Of a DNA stretch of 64,000 bases, positions 61,715 through 64,000 are shown one piece after another. The notes beneath the pieces were generated by a model. That model saw only the letters and a program-made list of their open reading frames with translations. It was not told the DNA's origin and ran no database searches. The number at the start of each line of letters is the position of its first letter. Within the stretch, counting starts at the first letter, position 1. This DNA is from Neobacillus mesonae (lineage in GTDB: Bacteria; Bacillota; Bacilli; Paenibacillales; Paenibacillaceae). Position numbers and translations under genes: made by a program. The stretch spans positions 124,001-188,000 of the forward strand of contig JAMBOW010000001.1 in the NCBI GenBank assembly GCA_023715865.1. The letters run 5' to 3'.

Positions 61715-62677
61715 ATGCAGGATAAAGGAGAGTTTTCTTTTTCGACTTGCTGGAATATTAAGCGTCATTCTGTCGGCGAGAGCATGGTGAATGAAATTGC
61801 TGAACTTGGCTTTCGCCGGGTAGAGCTGAATTACAGTGTAACTCGAGATATGCTGACTACGATCGAACCGATGATCGAACAGGGGAAAATTGAAATTACG
61901 AGCGTCCACAATACGTTCCCTCATATTCCAGACCCTGATTACGGAACAGATTCAGTACTGCTTGGTTTTGAAGACAAGTCCAAACGGGAGCGGGCAATCG
62001 AATTGCTTGTAGGATCGGCTGAGTATGCACACCGGTATGGTGCACGCGCTGTCGTTGTGCATCCCGGTGAGGTGCCGTTCTCAAATGATATAAGCAAGGA
62101 GCTGTATTCAATTTATAACAGCGAAGGTAAAGAATCCGATACGTATCGGCATAAATGGGCAGAGCTCATGGACCGACGACAGGAGTATAGTAGCGGCTAT
62201 GTGCAAACCATCATCGAAAGCTTGGATGAAGTGTGCAATCGGACGCTGTCCCAAGGCATTCATGTGCAATTTGGTATAGAAACCCGCTCTAAACCGCAGC
62301 AAATTCCCACACTTGCAGAGGCTAAAGTGATGATTAACGCATTAAAAGGAGCTCCCGTTGGTATCTGGTATGATACCGGGCATGCCATCATGATGGATCG
62401 ACTAGGCTTATACGATAGTGTAAATGAGATGGAGGGGCTGATGGATGATATTGTAGGAGTCCATATCCACGAAACCATCGGTCTTTCTGATCATTGGTGT
62501 CCGTATGTGCACAGCAAAGACTTAACTTTCTATGATGCTTATCTGCCGATGATTGAGCGTGCGCAGGTTAAAGTGTATGAACTGAAGGCTGCCTGCCAGC
62601 CGGAACAGATTCATGAAAGCCATCAGCTGCTTGTATCTAAGCTGAACATGATGAATTCTTCATCGTCACATTCGTAG
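61715..62677 (+). CDS. Sugar phosphate isomerase/epimerase-like TIM barrel
   Basis: About 320 residues; AAGGAG lies 12 nt before the ATG at 61715 (a TTG at 61706 is an alternative). AP-endonuclease-2-like barrel: FSTCWNIKRHSVGESMVNEIAELGFRRVELN, ARAVVVHPGEVPFS, LSQGIHVQFGIETRSKPQQIPTLAEA, GIWYDTGHAIMMDRLGL and VGVHIHETIGLSDHW. Metal ligands Glu, Asp, His are present. The reaction cannot be told; it is likely to process the sugar brought in by the adjacent importer. Confidence 0.85.
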   Translation: MQDKGEFSFSTCWNIKRHSVGESMVNEIAELGFRRVELNYSVTRDMLTTIEPMIEQGKIEITSVHNTFPHIPDPDYGTDSVLLGFEDKSKRERAIELLVGSAEYAHRYGARAVVVHPGEVPFSNDISKELYSIYNSEGKESDTYRHKWAELMDRRQEYSSGYVQTIIESLDEVCNRTLSQGIHVQFGIETRSKPQQIPTLAEAKVMINALKGAPVGIWYDTGHAIMMDRLGLYDSVNEMEGLMDDIVGVHIHETIGLSDHWCPYVHSKDLTFYDAYLPMIERAQVKVYELKAACQPEQIHESHQLLVSKLNMMNSSSSHS

Positions 62678-62708
62678 AGCACTTGAACGGTTAGGGAGGT
62701 AAACTTAA

Positions 62709-64000
62709 TTGTACAACCAACTGGTAATATTCAACGACAATGCGGTTGAAGCAGGACTGTCCAGGCAGGTGCTGGATCCCGGCAGTCGATACTACGGGGG
62801 AACGGTTGACCCTGGTACGGGGATCGCATGGGTTAACCATACGACAGGGACGCCTACGGACATGAGCTATTGGGGTGCTGCACTGGTCAATCCGGATTCA
62901 GCTTACTATCGGGATAAACAGCTGCTTTCGAGGCTGGAGCTTGCTGCGGAGTTTGTACTGCGCAGGCAGCACGAGGACGGCACCATATCTCCTGGCTGGA
63001 CCAATTTCCATTCACCGCCGGATACAGCTTTTGTTGTTGTGGGTTATGCACAGCTATATCAATTACTGGAACGTCAGGACTGGGAGCCGGTTTCCACTGT
63101 GCTGGCGAATATGCGTCTCTTCCTGGAACGGACTATTCCGGCTCTGCTGACCGGAGGAGGTCATACACCGAATCATCGATGGGTTCTGTGCGCCGCACTC
63201 GGTTTTCTGTATGAGCTGTTCGGGCTGAAGGAGGCTGCTGATCGGGCGCAGGAATGGCTGGCCGAAGGTATGGATATTACCCCGGATGGTGAATGGACGG
63301 AGCGGAGCAACGGCATATATAGTGCGGTCAGCGATATTATGCTGATTCATGCTGCACGACTATTGAATCTTCCGCAGCTGCTTGATCCGGTTCGGCTTAA
63401 TCTGAGAATGATGATTTATCTTGTGCATCCAACAGGAGAAATTGTGACGGACTATTCCGGTCGCCAGGATCTAGGGCGTTATCATGATTTGTCACCTTAC
63501 TATTTGCCCTACGCTATGATGGCTAAGCTGGATCAGGATGCCCAGTTTGCCGGTATGGCGAATATGGCTGGAGGTGTACTGACTAATCCTGGCGTATGCT
63601 CGGTCAATGTGCTCGTGCGAATGCTGCTTGATCCGGAACTGCAGCAAGTTATTCATCATACAGAATCCATTCCGGACCGTTATGAGAAAATACTGAACGG
63701 AGACTTCCTACGGGGGAGTTACCTGGACAACATGGAAAGTGCAGGTCATTACGGACGTATATTCCACAGCCGGCTCCATACCGATTTCGGCGCACCTGTA
63801 GTTCGCATTCGGGAGGAGAGGACCAGCGCTACGCTGATGACAGAGACGCCTTCTTTCTTTTCTCTGCGCCATGGGGCTGTAAGGTTGTTAGGTGTTCAGG
63901 TGGCTTCTTTTTTTAATCCTGGTTATGCACCGATGCAGGAAATCACGAAGCTGGCAGACGGATACCGGATGTCTGGAGAACAAAAGAAGGGCTATTATGG
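62709..64000 (+). CDS. Large (alpha/alpha)-toroid-like protein, 3' end outside window
   Basis: A frame from the TTG at 62709 (GGGAGG 9 nt upstream) stays open to the right edge, about 430 residues. No signal peptide. The regular helix pairs (DMSYWGAALVNPD, LELAAEFVLRRQHEDGTISPGWTNFH, LYELFGLKEAADRAQEWLAEGMDITPDGEWTERSNGIYSAVSDIML) suggest an (alpha/alpha) toroid, as in heparinase-like lyases and glycoside hydrolases. I do not recognise the family. It lies at the end of the importer cluster, so it probably acts on the imported oligosaccharide. Confidence 0.6.
   Translation, partial: MYNQLVIFNDNAVEAGLSRQVLDPGSRYYGGTVDPGTGIAWVNHTTGTPTDMSYWGAALVNPDSAYYRDKQLLSRLELAAEFVLRRQHEDGTISPGWTNFHSPPDTAFVVVGYAQLYQLLERQDWEPVSTVLANMRLFLERTIPALLTGGGHTPNHRWVLCAALGFLYELFGLKEAADRAQEWLAEGMDITPDGEWTERSNGIYSAVSDIMLIHAARLLNLPQLLDPVRLNLRMMIYLVHPTGEIVTDYSGRQDLGRYHDLSPYYLPYAMMAKLDQDAQFAGMANMAGGVLTNPGVCSVNVLVRMLLDPELQQVIHHTESIPDRYEKILNGDFLRGSYLDNMESAGHYGRIFHSRLHTDFGAPVVRIREERTSATLMTETPSFFSLRHGAVRLLGVQVASFFNPGYAPMQEITKLADGYRMSGEQKKGYY

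Overview
The window looks like chromosomal DNA of a spore-forming Firmicute, most likely Paenibacillus or a close relative. Reasons: a bacillithiol gene (bshB2), Spo0M and a sporulation-type amidase without signal peptide; many carbohydrate ABC importers made of a lipoprotein and two permeases with no ATPase gene; YesM/YesN-type regulators; low-to-mid GC; purine-rich AGGAGG ribosome sites. No rRNA, tRNA, CRISPR array, transposase or prophage was seen.

Layout. 1-8 kb: the dppA(end)BCDE-ykfABC operon for import and dismantling of peptidoglycan-derived peptides, followed by two tandem DUF1835 paralogues and a YkgJ-type Cys-cluster protein. 10.7-16.3 kb: an FCD-type GntR regulator, a sugar-type ABC importer, a DUF6282 metallohydrolase and a stand-alone PucR-type HTH protein. 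16.4-16.8 kb: about 2.6 tandem copies of a 150-bp repeat. 16.8-18.9 kb: a YtrA-type GntR gene with clear palindromic operators, a DUF1648 membrane protein and a possible remnant of a permease. 18.9-24.3 kb: spo0M with an ECF (SigW-like) promoter, yojF-bshB2, hflX with a long structured leader, ypsA, and a Fur-boxed heme monooxygenase. 24.3-33 kb: pectin methylesterase, GNAT, PsiE, amidase, a hybrid PAS kinase and a secreted GHL10 protein with Ig-like repeats. 33-34.1 kb: a TPR receptor overlapped by a small secreted-peptide gene, an RRNPP/Alo-type quorum-sensing pair. 34.2-37.8 kb (minus): nirBD and a nitrite transporter behind an Fnr-like site. 38-55 kb: a YesMN two-component system, LplBCA importer, LacI regulator and an inositol operon (iolC-A-D-E-GH105-G-B). 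55-64 kb: a membrane AraC regulator, another importer, a TIM-barrel isomerase and a truncated toroid-like protein.

Most notable. (1) hflX on the minus strand is preceded by a 412-nt leader with its own promoter, a 14-codon leader peptide carrying an Arg-Val-Arg-Phe motif at the same residues (6-9) as the Arg-Leu-Arg-Phe macrolide-arrest motif of the ErmD leader, two intrinsic terminators and a 12-bp long-range complement. This reads as a macrolide-sensing transcription attenuator for a ribosome-rescue/resistance HflX. (2) The receptor-pheromone pair at 33.1-34.1 kb, whose small gene lies out of frame over the receptor's 3' end. (3) An inositol operon under a LacI-type repressor with three phased operators and a GH105 gene inside it.

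Coding starts were chosen from Shine-Dalgarno spacing and family alignment from memory. No search was run; family names rest on recognised motifs.
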